Of a stretch of DNA of 64,000 bases, positions 30,425 to 40,819 are shown piece by piece. Each line of letters starts with the position of its first letter. Position 1 is the stretch's first letter. The notes under the pieces are model-generated. The model made no database searches. It had not been told where the DNA came from and saw nothing but the letters and a program-made list of their open reading frames with translations. A program made the translations under genes and the position numbers. The DNA is from Pseudomonadales bacterium (lineage in GTDB: Bacteria; Pseudomonadota; Gammaproteobacteria; Pseudomonadales; Pseudohongiellaceae), in NCBI GenBank assembly GCA_012103535.1, contig WLWQ01000003.1, positions 496,001 to 560,000 on the forward strand, in the 5' to 3' direction.

Positions 30425-31921
30425 CTACTCGCTGTATAGCGTGACTAACTGAATCGCCTGTCTTTCCAATAAAAGTTTGTATTCAGACATTGGTTCTAGC
30501 CCAATGTAAGCGTTTATCTGTTCGTGATCACCAACTTCACCGTATTCATCGGCTTCGATTCGCGTGCCTGCACCGGCATGTTCAAATGCCTGCTCACTAA
30601 TCAACACAGAGTTGTTTGGACATTCATTGCAGAGTGTCCGAGTTAAGTCCAGGGTTTTGCCGGTAAGATTGTCCGTGTCCTGGGTAATTGGCGAATACAA
30701 ACCACTAACTGTTTTGCCACTGTGAACCGCGAGTTTAAATTTAGCACCCACCGGTTCGTCATCAATATCATTGATATCGCCAATAAGATGTAAAAATAAT
30801 TGCGCGGCACATATTGCGTAAAAGGCTTGCTCTTCAGCAAAATGCCCATTGCTAAAGTTAATTAACACTTCATCATCTGAACAGTAGTTCACGGATCCGT
30901 TATATAGCTGACATACCTTGCCAGCATAAAAATAGTATTTGTTCAGTAAATCAACCATCTTCACTTCACTGGATGTTGATGCGAGATAGTGAAAATTGCT
31001 CATCTTTATGTCGAGCAGAGTCACATCCTGCATACCTGCCTGGGACTTGAATCCCTGATCATCTGCTTCAGGTTGTCTCGTTCCAAAATTGTTTAAGAAA
31101 GTATTTTGCGCAAGAAATTCTGCAGTGGCATTAAACTGTCTTATTGCCGAGCTTATTTCATTGTTCGCTTTAGGCTCAGGGCAAGTCTCTATTTCTCCTT
31201 TGCGAATATTACTCAAGGAGAAAGATAAAAGATTCGCCGGAAAACTCACTAAATACTGATAATACGTAGTAGTGACGGCAGCAGCGACGATTAACAAAAG
31301 CGCTGTCGCACCCACAATTAGAATCAGGCTGTTTACGGTGCCAGCTTCAATGTAGGTAAGATCAAGACGCAAGCGAACAAAACCGGCAATAGAGTCGGCC
31401 AGGTTTATAGGCGCCGAGTATTCAACTTGCAGGCTGTTTAGAGCGAATGGCAGCGGGATAAGTGTCTGTATTTCTGTGTCAACACCAGTAGCACTGGCGA
31501 CTATTTCATTATCAACATTTACCACAGAAACTTCGGCAATAGATGAATCGCGCACTAAATTTCCAAGCACTACATTCATACTGATCAAATCATTGGCCAG
31601 CATCAATTCAGTCAACTGCGCGGCAGTCTGCCGAGCCAGGCTTTGTCCTAAGCCATCTGCTTGCTGTCTAAGTAAATTCTGCGTGTTGTAACTGCTGATA
31701 AGCCAGAAAATGCACATGGCTAAGATCAATAAGAGAGAGATCGCAAAGGTAAATTTGCGGGATATCTGCCTTTTAGAAGATTGGGTCGGGGTAGCAGGAA
31801 TATCCTCTACTGGCGCTTCTTCCTGCTCTTCGTTCTGAATCGCTTGCACTTTACCGAGATGTGTTTGAAACCATTTTGCAAAAGAATAGCAGGACCAAGC
31901 CTGTTCCCCAATTAGTTTCAC
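30425..31921 (-). CDS. AhpA/YtjB-like membrane protein with HAMP and class III cyclase-like domain
   Basis: A 498-residue inner-membrane protein. A cytoplasmic stretch (1-50) leads to helix 1 (about 55-77). A periplasmic domain (about 78-190) resembles the SMP_2/AhpA family, with LARQTAAQLTELMLANDLISM and VNVDNEIVASATG. Helix 2 follows (about 196-222), then a HAMP-like linker and a C-terminal domain (about 295-470) with the outline of a class III nucleotidyl cyclase. That outline consists of VTLLDIKMSNF, LLNKYYFYAGKVCQLYNGSV, DDEVLINF, KLAVHSGKTVSGL and LTGKTLDLTRTL. Metal-Asp positions seem kept but substrate residues are uncertain, so activity is open. It lies 8 bp downstream of the FimX-like gene, as an AhpA-like gene neighbours fimX in Pseudomonas. 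Confidence 0.72.
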   Translation of the reverse strand: MKLIGEQAWSCYSFAKWFQTHLGKVQAIQNEEQEEAPVEDIPATPTQSSKRQISRKFTFAISLLLILAMCIFWLISSYNTQNLLRQQADGLGQSLARQTAAQLTELMLANDLISMNVVLGNLVRDSSIAEVSVVNVDNEIVASATGVDTEIQTLIPLPFALNSLQVEYSAPINLADSIAGFVRLRLDLTYIEAGTVNSLILIVGATALLLIVAAAVTTTYYQYLVSFPANLLSFSLSNIRKGEIETCPEPKANNEISSAIRQFNATAEFLAQNTFLNNFGTRQPEADDQGFKSQAGMQDVTLLDIKMSNFHYLASTSSEVKMVDLLNKYYFYAGKVCQLYNGSVNYCSDDEVLINFSNGHFAEEQAFYAICAAQLFLHLIGDINDIDDEPVGAKFKLAVHSGKTVSGLYSPITQDTDNLTGKTLDLTRTLCNECPNNSVLISEQAFEHAGAGTRIEADEYGEVGDHEQINAYIGLEPMSEYKLLLERQAIQLVTLYSE

Positions 31922-31928
31922 TCAGTAT

Positions 31929-33218
31929 TTAATGCACAGAGAGACTAAAGCGCTGGTTAAATTGAAAATTCATGTAGTCAGTTGGTGCCTGAAAGCAATT
32001 GCCTTGGACAAAATTGACGTTTGCTCGCCACAACAGTGGGAGTAATAGCATTTGTTCCACCATGGCCGCAGTTACTCTCAGTCCGTGTTCATGCAACTTG
32101 GCGACTGTTTCTGCCAGTAGCTTGCGTCGGTTTGCACTTTCGTTAATCCTTTCAAGCAGCGACACATCCAGTTTCACACGATGCGCACTTATAAGAGGGA
32201 GATAGCGAAATGGATCGGCGGTGCAACCGAAATGACTAACGCTCAGAGTTAGCTGAAGATCAGCCAGTTGCTGACAGAAAAAAGTCATGTGATGTTGAGA
32301 GATAAGAATGTCGAGTTCACTTACTTGAAAAATCACATGCTCTCGAATGCCGGGGTATTCCTTTAGTTCTGCCTGTAACCAGGGAAAGAAGTCAGCACTT
32401 ACCAGTGAGTTTTGACTGAGATTGATGGTGAGCTGCAAGTTTGCCTTGCGTCCGAATTGAAACAGCCGGAATACCTGACGAATCACCCAGCGGTCGATAG
32501 GCTCTCCGAATGCATTTAGTACGGCATATTCAAACATGGCAGAAGTGGGAATCGCTGCGAACGATTCAGGGGCAGCACAGCGAACTTCATAGTGTTCTCG
32601 TTCATCATCTTTCAGACTCACAATCGGCTGAAATGAAAGTCGGAAACTATCTTCCCGCAGGCCGGTTTGAATCCCTTTTAAAACAGTCTCGCTGTCGATC
32701 GAAACGAGAAATGGATTTGGATTATCGAAGTCCTGTAAATAGTAGTATTGACTTAGATTGTGGCGCGCTCGTGCGAGTAATACATCGGCGCTTTGAGTTA
32801 AATCGTCGACGTTGGCCAGCCCTACACCACATTTCAATTCCAGTTGTGGAGGAATAGTGGTGGAAGCGATTGATTGCAATTCTGCTTTAAGCCGTTCAGT
32901 AATTTTAACCGCATTAAGACTGGATTCCTTAGTTAGCAACAGTGCAAATTCATAGTGGGGGCAGCGGCATACCAAGACGTTTGCAGGCAGGGCTTTGCCT
33001 AATACCTGGCCAATATCGCTGAGCAGTAAATTTGCTTCTGACTTCCCCACCCAGGTTCTGATTTCATAAAAGTTCTCCAATTGCAGCAGTGCCAGTGTGA
33101 CCGCGACAGGCTCGTTTTCATTACTTTGAAGAAGATTCTCCAGTTCACTGGTAAGAAACGTTTCATCAAAGAATCCCGTGAGAGTGTCTCTCTGAGGTTG
33201 GGGTTTTATTGAGGGGAT
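31929..33218 (-). CDS. FimX-like protein with degenerate GGDEF and EAL domains
   Basis: The frame encodes GGDEF then EAL domains. The GGDEF domain begins almost at the N-terminus with RDTLTGFFDE, and its signature is degenerate (CPHYEF). The EAL domain has EVR for EAL, and SHFGC for the metal-binding DDFG, so it should be catalytically inactive but could still bind c-di-GMP, as FimX does for twitching motility. No ATG, GTG or TTG precedes the GGDEF domain in frame. A perfect AGGAGG (33230-33225) is followed after six bases by an in-frame ATC (33218), which I take as the start (429 residues). A TTG at 33080 would remove part of the GGDEF domain. An out-of-frame ATG at 33235 reads only nine codons. 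Confidence 0.7.
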   Translation of the reverse strand: MPSIKPQPQRDTLTGFFDETFLTSELENLLQSNENEPVAVTLALLQLENFYEIRTWVGKSEANLLLSDIGQVLGKALPANVLVCRCPHYEFALLLTKESSLNAVKITERLKAELQSIASTTIPPQLELKCGVGLANVDDLTQSADVLLARARHNLSQYYYLQDFDNPNPFLVSIDSETVLKGIQTGLREDSFRLSFQPIVSLKDDEREHYEVRCAAPESFAAIPTSAMFEYAVLNAFGEPIDRWVIRQVFRLFQFGRKANLQLTINLSQNSLVSADFFPWLQAELKEYPGIREHVIFQVSELDILISQHHMTFFCQQLADLQLTLSVSHFGCTADPFRYLPLISAHRVKLDVSLLERINESANRRKLLAETVAKLHEHGLRVTAAMVEQMLLLPLLWRANVNFVQGNCFQAPTDYMNFQFNQRFSLSVH

Positions 33219-33277
33219 GGCAAACCTCCTTCCATGGAAGCGTAGTAAGAGTTTAGAGCTAGATAGAGTTGGGCTAA

Positions 33278-34294
33278 TCAGCGCAATCGGCTTTTTGCCG
33301 GTAAACCCGCTTCTTCCTGAACCAGCCGCGGTACCAAGTAGCCCGAAAGCTGATTTTCCATTTGCCTAATAATCTGCAGCGCTTTTTCCCGGGATACCGA
33401 AAAATGGGCTGTTCCGGCGACTTTATCTGGTAGATGCAGGTAGTAAGGTAGAACATTTAGGGCGAAAAGTGAGTGGGATAATTCAGCCAATGTGGTTGAA
33501 TTGTCGTTAATTTCGGCTAAAAGTACAGATTGATTGAGTAAAGTGATGCTATTTGCATCGATCTTGCCCATAAAGTGTTGAACTTCATCGCTGATTTCTT
33601 GTGGATGGTTACAGTGCAGTACCAACACCATATTCAGCCGGGAATTCTCCAGCAAGCTTAGTAACTCAGGGTTAAGCCGCTGAGGTAGCACAATTGGTAG
33701 TCGGCTATGAATACGCAGGGTTTCGACATGAGGAATTTCTTCAATCTTGGAAATAAGCCATCCCAGGTGCTGATCGGACGCAGCTAAAGGATCGCCACCG
33801 CTCAGAATTACCTCAGAGATCGATTGGTCGCCAGCGATATAGTTCAATGTCTGGCGCCACTGTATGCGACTGGGAGAATTGCCGTCGTAATCAAAATGCC
33901 GCCTAAAACAATAACGACAATGAATCGCACAATGGGGAACGGCAGTTAGTAAGACCCTGCCCTGATATTTGTGTAACAGGCCAGCAACGGGATTCGCCGC
34001 TGATTCCTTGAGTGGATCGTCAACATAACCAGGGACATTCGCTTCTTCATCTCGAGCTGGCCATACTTGGCGAAGCAGGGGATCATTCCAATTACCAATT
34101 TCCATGGAAGCCACAAAGGGTTTGGTTACTTTTAGTGGAAACTGCTGCATAGCTGCCAGACTTACTGGTTGAGCAGCCAAATCCAGCTGAAGAACTTGCA
34201 CTAATTCCTTTGGATCTGTAATGAGATCGGATAATATCTCTTGCCACTTTTTTGGCCGATCCGACTCGATTAGAGAAATAGCAGATTGCGTCAT
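33278..34294 (-). CDS. epmB: EF-P (R)-beta-lysylation 2,3-aminomutase
   Basis: A 338-residue radical-SAM enzyme of the lysine 2,3-aminomutase family, the EpmB type, which converts (S)-alpha-lysine to (R)-beta-lysine for EF-P. The radical-SAM cysteines are in HCAIHCRYCFRRHF (about 125-138), followed by ILSGGDPLAASD, HSRLPIVLPQRL and the PLP lysine region near LPDKVAGTAHFSV. The C-terminus is short compared with catabolic KamA, as expected for EpmB. It is divergent from efp (106 bp apart), with epmA next, so the whole modification set is together. Confidence 0.95.
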   Translation of the reverse strand: MTQSAISLIESDRPKKWQEILSDLITDPKELVQVLQLDLAAQPVSLAAMQQFPLKVTKPFVASMEIGNWNDPLLRQVWPARDEEANVPGYVDDPLKESAANPVAGLLHKYQGRVLLTAVPHCAIHCRYCFRRHFDYDGNSPSRIQWRQTLNYIAGDQSISEVILSGGDPLAASDQHLGWLISKIEEIPHVETLRIHSRLPIVLPQRLNPELLSLLENSRLNMVLVLHCNHPQEISDEVQHFMGKIDANSITLLNQSVLLAEINDNSTTLAELSHSLFALNVLPYYLHLPDKVAGTAHFSVSREKALQIIRQMENQLSGYLVPRLVQEEAGLPAKSRLR

Positions 34295-34400
34295 TGGTTT
34301 TTCTAAAATCAGGTGAAGCTGTTCGCATCATAGCAACAAATAGAAATTCAGGCAGTGCTCTTCGAAGCAGAGGTCTGATAGTCAGAAATAAGAGGACAAC

Positions 34401-34973
34401 ATGGCGAGTTACTCCACCAATGAATTCAAGTCTGGTTTAAAAGTTCTGGTCGACAGTGAACCGTGTTCAATTTTAGAGAACGAAATGGTAAAACCCGGGA
34501 AGGGACAAGCTTTCAATCGGGTTAAATTTCGCAATCTTTTAAACGGGCGAGTCTGGGAACGTACTTATAAATCTGGTGAATCCATCGAGGCTGCTGATGT
34601 CATGGAAGTCGACATGGAGTATCTCTATAACGACGGCGAATTTTGGCATTTCATGAAAACCGATGACAGTTACGAACAAGTAGCTGCGGATGCGAATGCA
34701 ATTCGAGAAGCGCAGAATTGGTTAAAAGAACAAGATGTGTATCAAGTTATTCTTTGGAATGATGCTCCTATATCCGTTAGCCCGCCTAATTTTGTTGAGT
34801 TGGAAGTAACAGATACTGATCCTGGATTAAAAGGAGACACTGCCCAGGGCGGAACCAAACCTGCCACATTAAGTTCAGGTGCAGTGGTGAAAGTCCCTCT
34901 GTTTGTAAATATCGGTGATGTGTTGCGGGTAGATACACGTACTGGTGAATACCAGAATCGTGTTAACAAGTAA
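34401..34973 (+). CDS. efp: Elongation factor P
   Basis: A 190-residue EF-P, which rescues ribosomes stalled on polyproline stretches. Three OB-like domains are present: KOW-like (1-63), middle (about 67-128) and C-terminal (about 129-188) with [19 protein letters not shown]. The modification site is Lys34 in [10 protein letters not shown], which fits beta-lysylation by EpmA/EpmB encoded on both sides. Ribosome site AGAGGACAAC is well placed before the ATG at 34401. Confidence 0.97.
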   Translation: MASYSTNEFKSGLKVLVDSEPCSILENEMVKPGKGQAFNRVKFRNLLNGRVWERTYKSGESIEAADVMEVDMEYLYNDGEFWHFMKTDDSYEQVAADANAIREAQNWLKEQDVYQVILWNDAPISVSPPNFVELEVTDTDPGLKGDTAQGGTKPATLSSGAVVKVPLFVNIGDVLRVDTRTGEYQNRVNK

Positions 34974-34999
34974 GCAAGTTAAGTATTTCTCCCTCCACC

Positions 35000-35956
35000 A
35001 TGGTTAACTGGCAACCTGGTGCAACATTAGACACGCTAGAAAAAAGAGCGGAGCTTATTATGCAGCTCCGCCAATTCTTTACCCAAAAAAATGTTTTAGA
35101 AGTAGAGACTCCGGTATTGGCTGGGGCTCCTGTCACCGATCTGCATATCCAATCATTCGCTACAGAATTTGAAGTAGATACTGGGAAGCGAATGCTGTAT
35201 CTGCAAACTTCTCCAGAGTTTGCGATGAAACGTTTGTTGGCCGCTCATTCAAATCCTATCTATCAGATTGGGAAAGTTTTTCGACAAGATCCAATAAGCA
35301 AGCAACACAATCCTGAATTTACAATGCTGGAATGGTATCGACCTGGATTTTCTCTAGACCAATTAATGGATGAGGTTTCTGAACTTCTTTTGTCATTGCT
35401 TAACTGTGATTCGATTAAAAGGTTTACCTATCGCGAACTTTTCGAAAATTACTTAGACATTAATCCCCATAACATAGAGTCAGAAGAACTGGCGGCTCTG
35501 GCGCGAGAAAAGATTGAATTAAGCGCTGATGAATTCAACGATACGGATTATCTGCAATTGCTGATGTCCGCGATTATTGAGCCTCAACTTCCAGCACTTT
35601 GCTTTGTTTACAATTACCCGCAAGAACAAGCATGTTTATCTGTAATCGAAGAGAGTGATCAAAAAGACCTGGTTGGAAGAAGGTTTGAAGTCTATTGCCA
35701 GGGGATGGAGCTGGCTAACGGTTTTCTTGAATTGTTGGATGCCGAAGAGCAGCGCCAGCGCTTTGCATCAGACAATGCAGCGAGGGAAAAAAATGGCCTT
35801 GAGGCTGTTCCAATCGATGAAAAATTTCTAGCGGCATTGGCAGCAGGAATGCCCGCTTGTTCTGGAGTTGCGCTGGGTGTAGACAGGCTTCTCATGGCAA
35901 TGCACGGGATAAATGATATCGATCAAGCCATGAGTTTTACCACTCAACGAGCATAG
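35000..35956 (+). CDS. epmA: EF-P beta-lysine ligase (EpmA/GenX/PoxA)
   Basis: A 318-residue class II lysyl-tRNA-synthetase-like enzyme lacking the anticodon-binding domain. It attaches (R)-beta-lysine to Lys34 of EF-P. Motif 2 is FRQDPISKQHNPEFTMLEWYR (with family variant spelling), motif 3 is GVALGVDRLLM, and LQTSPEFAMKRLL is the EpmA-type block. It lies 26 bp downstream of efp on the same strand and is likely cotranscribed. Confidence 0.95.
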   Translation: MVNWQPGATLDTLEKRAELIMQLRQFFTQKNVLEVETPVLAGAPVTDLHIQSFATEFEVDTGKRMLYLQTSPEFAMKRLLAAHSNPIYQIGKVFRQDPISKQHNPEFTMLEWYRPGFSLDQLMDEVSELLLSLLNCDSIKRFTYRELFENYLDINPHNIESEELAALAREKIELSADEFNDTDYLQLLMSAIIEPQLPALCFVYNYPQEQACLSVIEESDQKDLVGRRFEVYCQGMELANGFLELLDAEEQRQRFASDNAAREKNGLEAVPIDEKFLAALAAGMPACSGVALGVDRLLMAMHGINDIDQAMSFTTQRA

Positions 35957-35965
35957 GTTTCACAG

Positions 35966-36832
35966 CTATTCTGCCGCTTCGGCCAATACGCGTTGCTGAT
36001 AAAGATTCCGTAGTTGCCGAGTAATCGGTCCGGGCGTTCCCTTCCCAATAGTTTGACCATCAATAGAAACTACAGCCAGCGCCATTGTCGTTGCACTGGA
36101 GATAAAAGCTTCATCAGCGGCCAATGCTTCATCTACGGTAAATGTTCTTTCAGCAATTTCAATTCCAGCGCCCTTGGCAATTTCTAATAGGGTTCGCCTT
36201 CGAATACCAGGCAAGATTGAATTAGATAAGGGTCGAGTAATTAACACGCCATCCTTAATGATGTAAGCAGAAGAAGAAACTCCTTCGGTAACAACGCCGT
36301 CCTCAACCATCCATCCTTCTTTACCATTTTTTGAGACTGCGTCTTGCTTTGCTAAGACTTGTCCGAGTAAGTTTACTGATTTAATGTCGCGACGCTTCCA
36401 GCGTAAATCCGGTGTCGTCACGACCGGAATGCCGGTTTCAATTTCTGCGTTATTAAGCAAATCCATAACCGAAGTAAATGCAACAAAGCCGGGCTCGACA
36501 TCTTCCGGAAAAGGAAAATCTCGATCGGCTGCTCCTCGGGTTACCTGTGAATAGACAATGCCTTCCTGCAAATTGTTTTTTGTAACCAATTGATTCATGA
36601 CTTCCATGTATTCTTCTTTGCTACACGGCCAAGGTATTGAAAGCTCATTTAGTGAACGGTCCAGCCGTTCTAAAAAATACTTTTTGTCGACGGGTTTACC
36701 GTTGATCACTGGAACAACTTCATACACCCCATCACCAAAAATAAATCCACGATCGAAAATCGAGATGACTGCGTCTTCTTCTTTAACGTAGTCTCCATTT
36801 ACATAAACAATTCTGTTTAGACTATTTTTCAT
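35966..36832 (-). CDS. dat: D-amino-acid aminotransferase
   Basis: A 288-residue fold-type IV PLP enzyme of the branched-chain/D-alanine transaminase family. The DRGFIFGDGVYEVVPV block (about 28-43) is typical of D-amino-acid transaminases, the PLP-lysine region is RDIKSVNLLGQVLAKQDA, and VTEGVSSSAYIIKDG carries the conserved Glu. It probably transfers amino groups from D-alanine or a D-amino acid to 2-oxo acids, supplying D-glutamate or recycling D-amino acids. I start at the ATG at 36832; an upstream Met at 36871 would overlap the GNAT gene and adds residues not typical of the family. Branched-chain specificity is less likely. Confidence 0.85.
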   Translation of the reverse strand: MKNSLNRIVYVNGDYVKEEDAVISIFDRGFIFGDGVYEVVPVINGKPVDKKYFLERLDRSLNELSIPWPCSKEEYMEVMNQLVTKNNLQEGIVYSQVTRGAADRDFPFPEDVEPGFVAFTSVMDLLNNAEIETGIPVVTTPDLRWKRRDIKSVNLLGQVLAKQDAVSKNGKEGWMVEDGVVTEGVSSSAYIIKDGVLITRPLSNSILPGIRRRTLLEIAKGAGIEIAERTFTVDEALAADEAFISSATTMALAVVSIDGQTIGKGTPGPITRQLRNLYQQRVLAEAAE

Positions 36833-36851
36833 TGCACTACTTCTATTCGGT

Positions 36852-37358
36852 TTAATTAAATTCAGCGGCAAAGCTTGCTAAAGCATCGCCGTGTAATCTT
36901 TGCACCGTCCAACCATCCATAGGGATTGCTCCGATGGATCGATAAAACTGTATGGATGGTTCATTCCAATCCAACACGGACCATTCCACGCGAGTGCAAT
37001 TTCGCTCGACCGCAAGTTTAGCGATATAGGACAACATGCACTTACCAAATCCTTTCCCGCGCATTTCCGGTTTCTCATAAATATCTTCTAAGTAGATTCC
37101 CGGCCTGCCGGTGAAGGTTGAAAAATTGTGAAAGAAAAGAGCATAGCCCACTGGCACTCCTTCGTATTCACCAATAAATACTTCAGCATAGGCTTTTTCT
37201 CCAAACAGAGTTTCCTCCAGTGTTTCTACTGTCGCCACAACTTCATGGGATAATTTTTCATACTCCGCCAATTCCTTGATCAAAGCTAAAATGAGAGGAC
37301 AATCGTCACTAGTCGAGCCTCGCAGCTCAAAGTTTTCTATCACTGTGTTTAGATTCAT
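36852..37358 (-). CDS. GNAT acetyltransferase, diamine-acetyltransferase-like
   Basis: A 168-residue GNAT protein. The acetyl-CoA-binding block EMRGKGFGKCML (motif A) follows YLEDIYEKP, and the C-terminal WNEPSIQFYRSIGA closes the domain. These features, with ALIKELAEYEKL near the start, match the spermidine/spermine or thialysine N-acetyltransferase-like subgroup. The acceptor is not certain. I choose the ATG at 37358; a longer frame to 37412 adds an atypical N-terminus. It lies 19 bp upstream of dat and is probably in the same transcript. Confidence 0.82.
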   Translation of the reverse strand: MNLNTVIENFELRGSTSDDCPLILALIKELAEYEKLSHEVVATVETLEETLFGEKAYAEVFIGEYEGVPVGYALFFHNFSTFTGRPGIYLEDIYEKPEMRGKGFGKCMLSYIAKLAVERNCTRVEWSVLDWNEPSIQFYRSIGAIPMDGWTVQRLHGDALASFAAEFN

Positions 37359-37454
37359 GAAAGCTTCGTTACACCCAAGTTTCGTTAAACCAAAGTTAAT
37401 GCCAAGATTCATCGCCAGAAGAGCCGGACGGCCTGCTGTTCGCGCAATCCCTTG

Positions 37455-37463
37455 GCTGCTATA
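37455..37463 (+). promoter_or_regulatory. Extended -10 promoter candidate for isocitrate dehydrogenase
   Basis: TGCTATAAT fits an extended -10 element (TGnTATAAT) on the plus strand. It lies 96 bp before the isocitrate dehydrogenase start. No good -35 hexamer is seen at the standard distance, which is acceptable for extended -10 promoters. A G/C and T-rich stretch follows in the leader. Confidence 0.45.
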
Positions 37464-37552
37464 ATACGCGCCTTTTTTTGGGCTGAAGCCAGCCTCAATA
37501 GGTCAATCGGAATACTACGAGAGTCAGCCTGTAATGACCTCTCCTCAGCTAA

Positions 37553-39790
<2,238 letters not shown>

Positions 39791-39796
39791 GTCTAT

Positions 39797-40429
39797 TCAG
39801 CGGCTTTCAGCGAATAATATATAAGACCCTAGTCCGGTGAGAATCGTGCCAGCAATTCTGTCCTGCAATTTGCGGGCAGAATCGTTTTCGCGCATCCATT
39901 GAGTTGCTCGACTGGCGAAGAAGGTGACGAAAAGATCACAGGGAATAGCTGATAGGGTAACGATTAATCCCAATATCAGAAACTGCGGAGCTGCAGGTCC
40001 AGCCTCGGGGACTACAAACTGAGGTAACAAAGCCAAGAAAAAAAGTGCCGTTTTTGGATTGGTCACTTCAACAGTCACACTTTCTCTAAAAATTTTCCCA
40101 TAAGTTTGTTTAGCCGAAACCGCATCAACCGGTTCCGTACTCTGCTCTGCCAGAAAATAGTTAATGCCCAAATAGATCAGATAAGCTGCACCGCATATCT
40201 TTAATGTGGCATATGCCAGAGGAGAGTACTCAAACAGAACAGACAATCCCAATACTGCAGCGACTACATGAATTAAGGAGCCCACAGCTAATCCAGCCAC
40301 CGCACTGAGGCCTCCATTGACTCCTTGGGAAACCGTGCGTGCGATTACATACAAATTGGAAGGGCCTGGAGACAGATTCATAATGAATGCGGCGATAGTA
40401 AAGGCTACGAGCGTCTCAATAGGTGGCAT
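39797..40429 (-). CDS. LysE/RhtB family amino-acid exporter (first)
   Basis: A 210-residue integral membrane protein with six predicted helices. The family signature MNLSPGPSNLYVIARTVSQG lies in helix 1 and its loop (about 18-37), and VTNPKTALFFLALLPQF near residue 120-136 is equally diagnostic. Such proteins export lysine, homoserine, threonine or similar compounds. The substrate is unknown. A second, only distantly similar LysE-family gene lies 2 kb away at 42355, on the other side of nhaD. Confidence 0.9.
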   Translation of the reverse strand: MPPIETLVAFTIAAFIMNLSPGPSNLYVIARTVSQGVNGGLSAVAGLAVGSLIHVVAAVLGLSVLFEYSPLAYATLKICGAAYLIYLGINYFLAEQSTEPVDAVSAKQTYGKIFRESVTVEVTNPKTALFFLALLPQFVVPEAGPAAPQFLILGLIVTLSAIPCDLFVTFFASRATQWMRENDSARKLQDRIAGTILTGLGSYILFAESR

Positions 40430-40819
40430 ATCGAATTTTTTTGGCCTGGTGGTAGATGAGAGCAGAGCATAAACGAGGCAATATCTACAAACAACATCAT
40501 TACAGTTTATAGGGCTTTAAATTGGGTACAGTCGATTTTGCTGGAAGTTTGAAAAATTCACATGCTAAGAATTGATCCAGGCGTAGAAACAATTCGTAGT
40601 CATTATTATGTTTAACATCAATTCTCAATCCGCTCAGAACAACAACATCCTGTTCCACACTTCCATTCCGTAGACCCGCGGGCTAATTCCGTCAAGATAA
40701 ACTTAAAAAACTCAATAAGTTGGCGCTATTTCACTTAGCGGGATAGAACTTTGCTATCTATACTTATATCTGTATTTTCACCCCGTACCCCCTGTACTTA
40801 GAAAAAGGATGGTCCTTCG
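40430..40819. other. 390-bp intergenic region ahead of nhaD
   Basis: This long divergent gap holds the leader of nhaD and the promoter of the LysE-type gene. Visible elements are the palindrome CCCGCGGG near 40675-40682, a hairpin GATAG / CTATC around 40742-40759, and the start-site hairpin listed separately. No open frame looks like a gene. I do not recognise a named riboswitch. Confidence 0.45.
40805..40817 (+). promoter_or_regulatory. Hairpin that covers the nhaD ribosome-binding site
   Basis: The nhaD Shine-Dalgarno sequence AAGGA (40805-40809) can pair fully with TCCTT (40813-40817) across a 3-nt loop, three bases before the ATG at 40820. Folding would hide the ribosome site. This is seen directly; whether it regulates translation (for example with temperature or a ligand acting on the 390-nt leader) is inference. 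Confidence 0.4.

Noticed and set aside
33233..33235. ATG at 33235 as the start of the GGDEF-EAL protein
   Set aside because: It is in another frame and stops after nine codons unless a frameshift is assumed. Kept only as an alternative in the finding.
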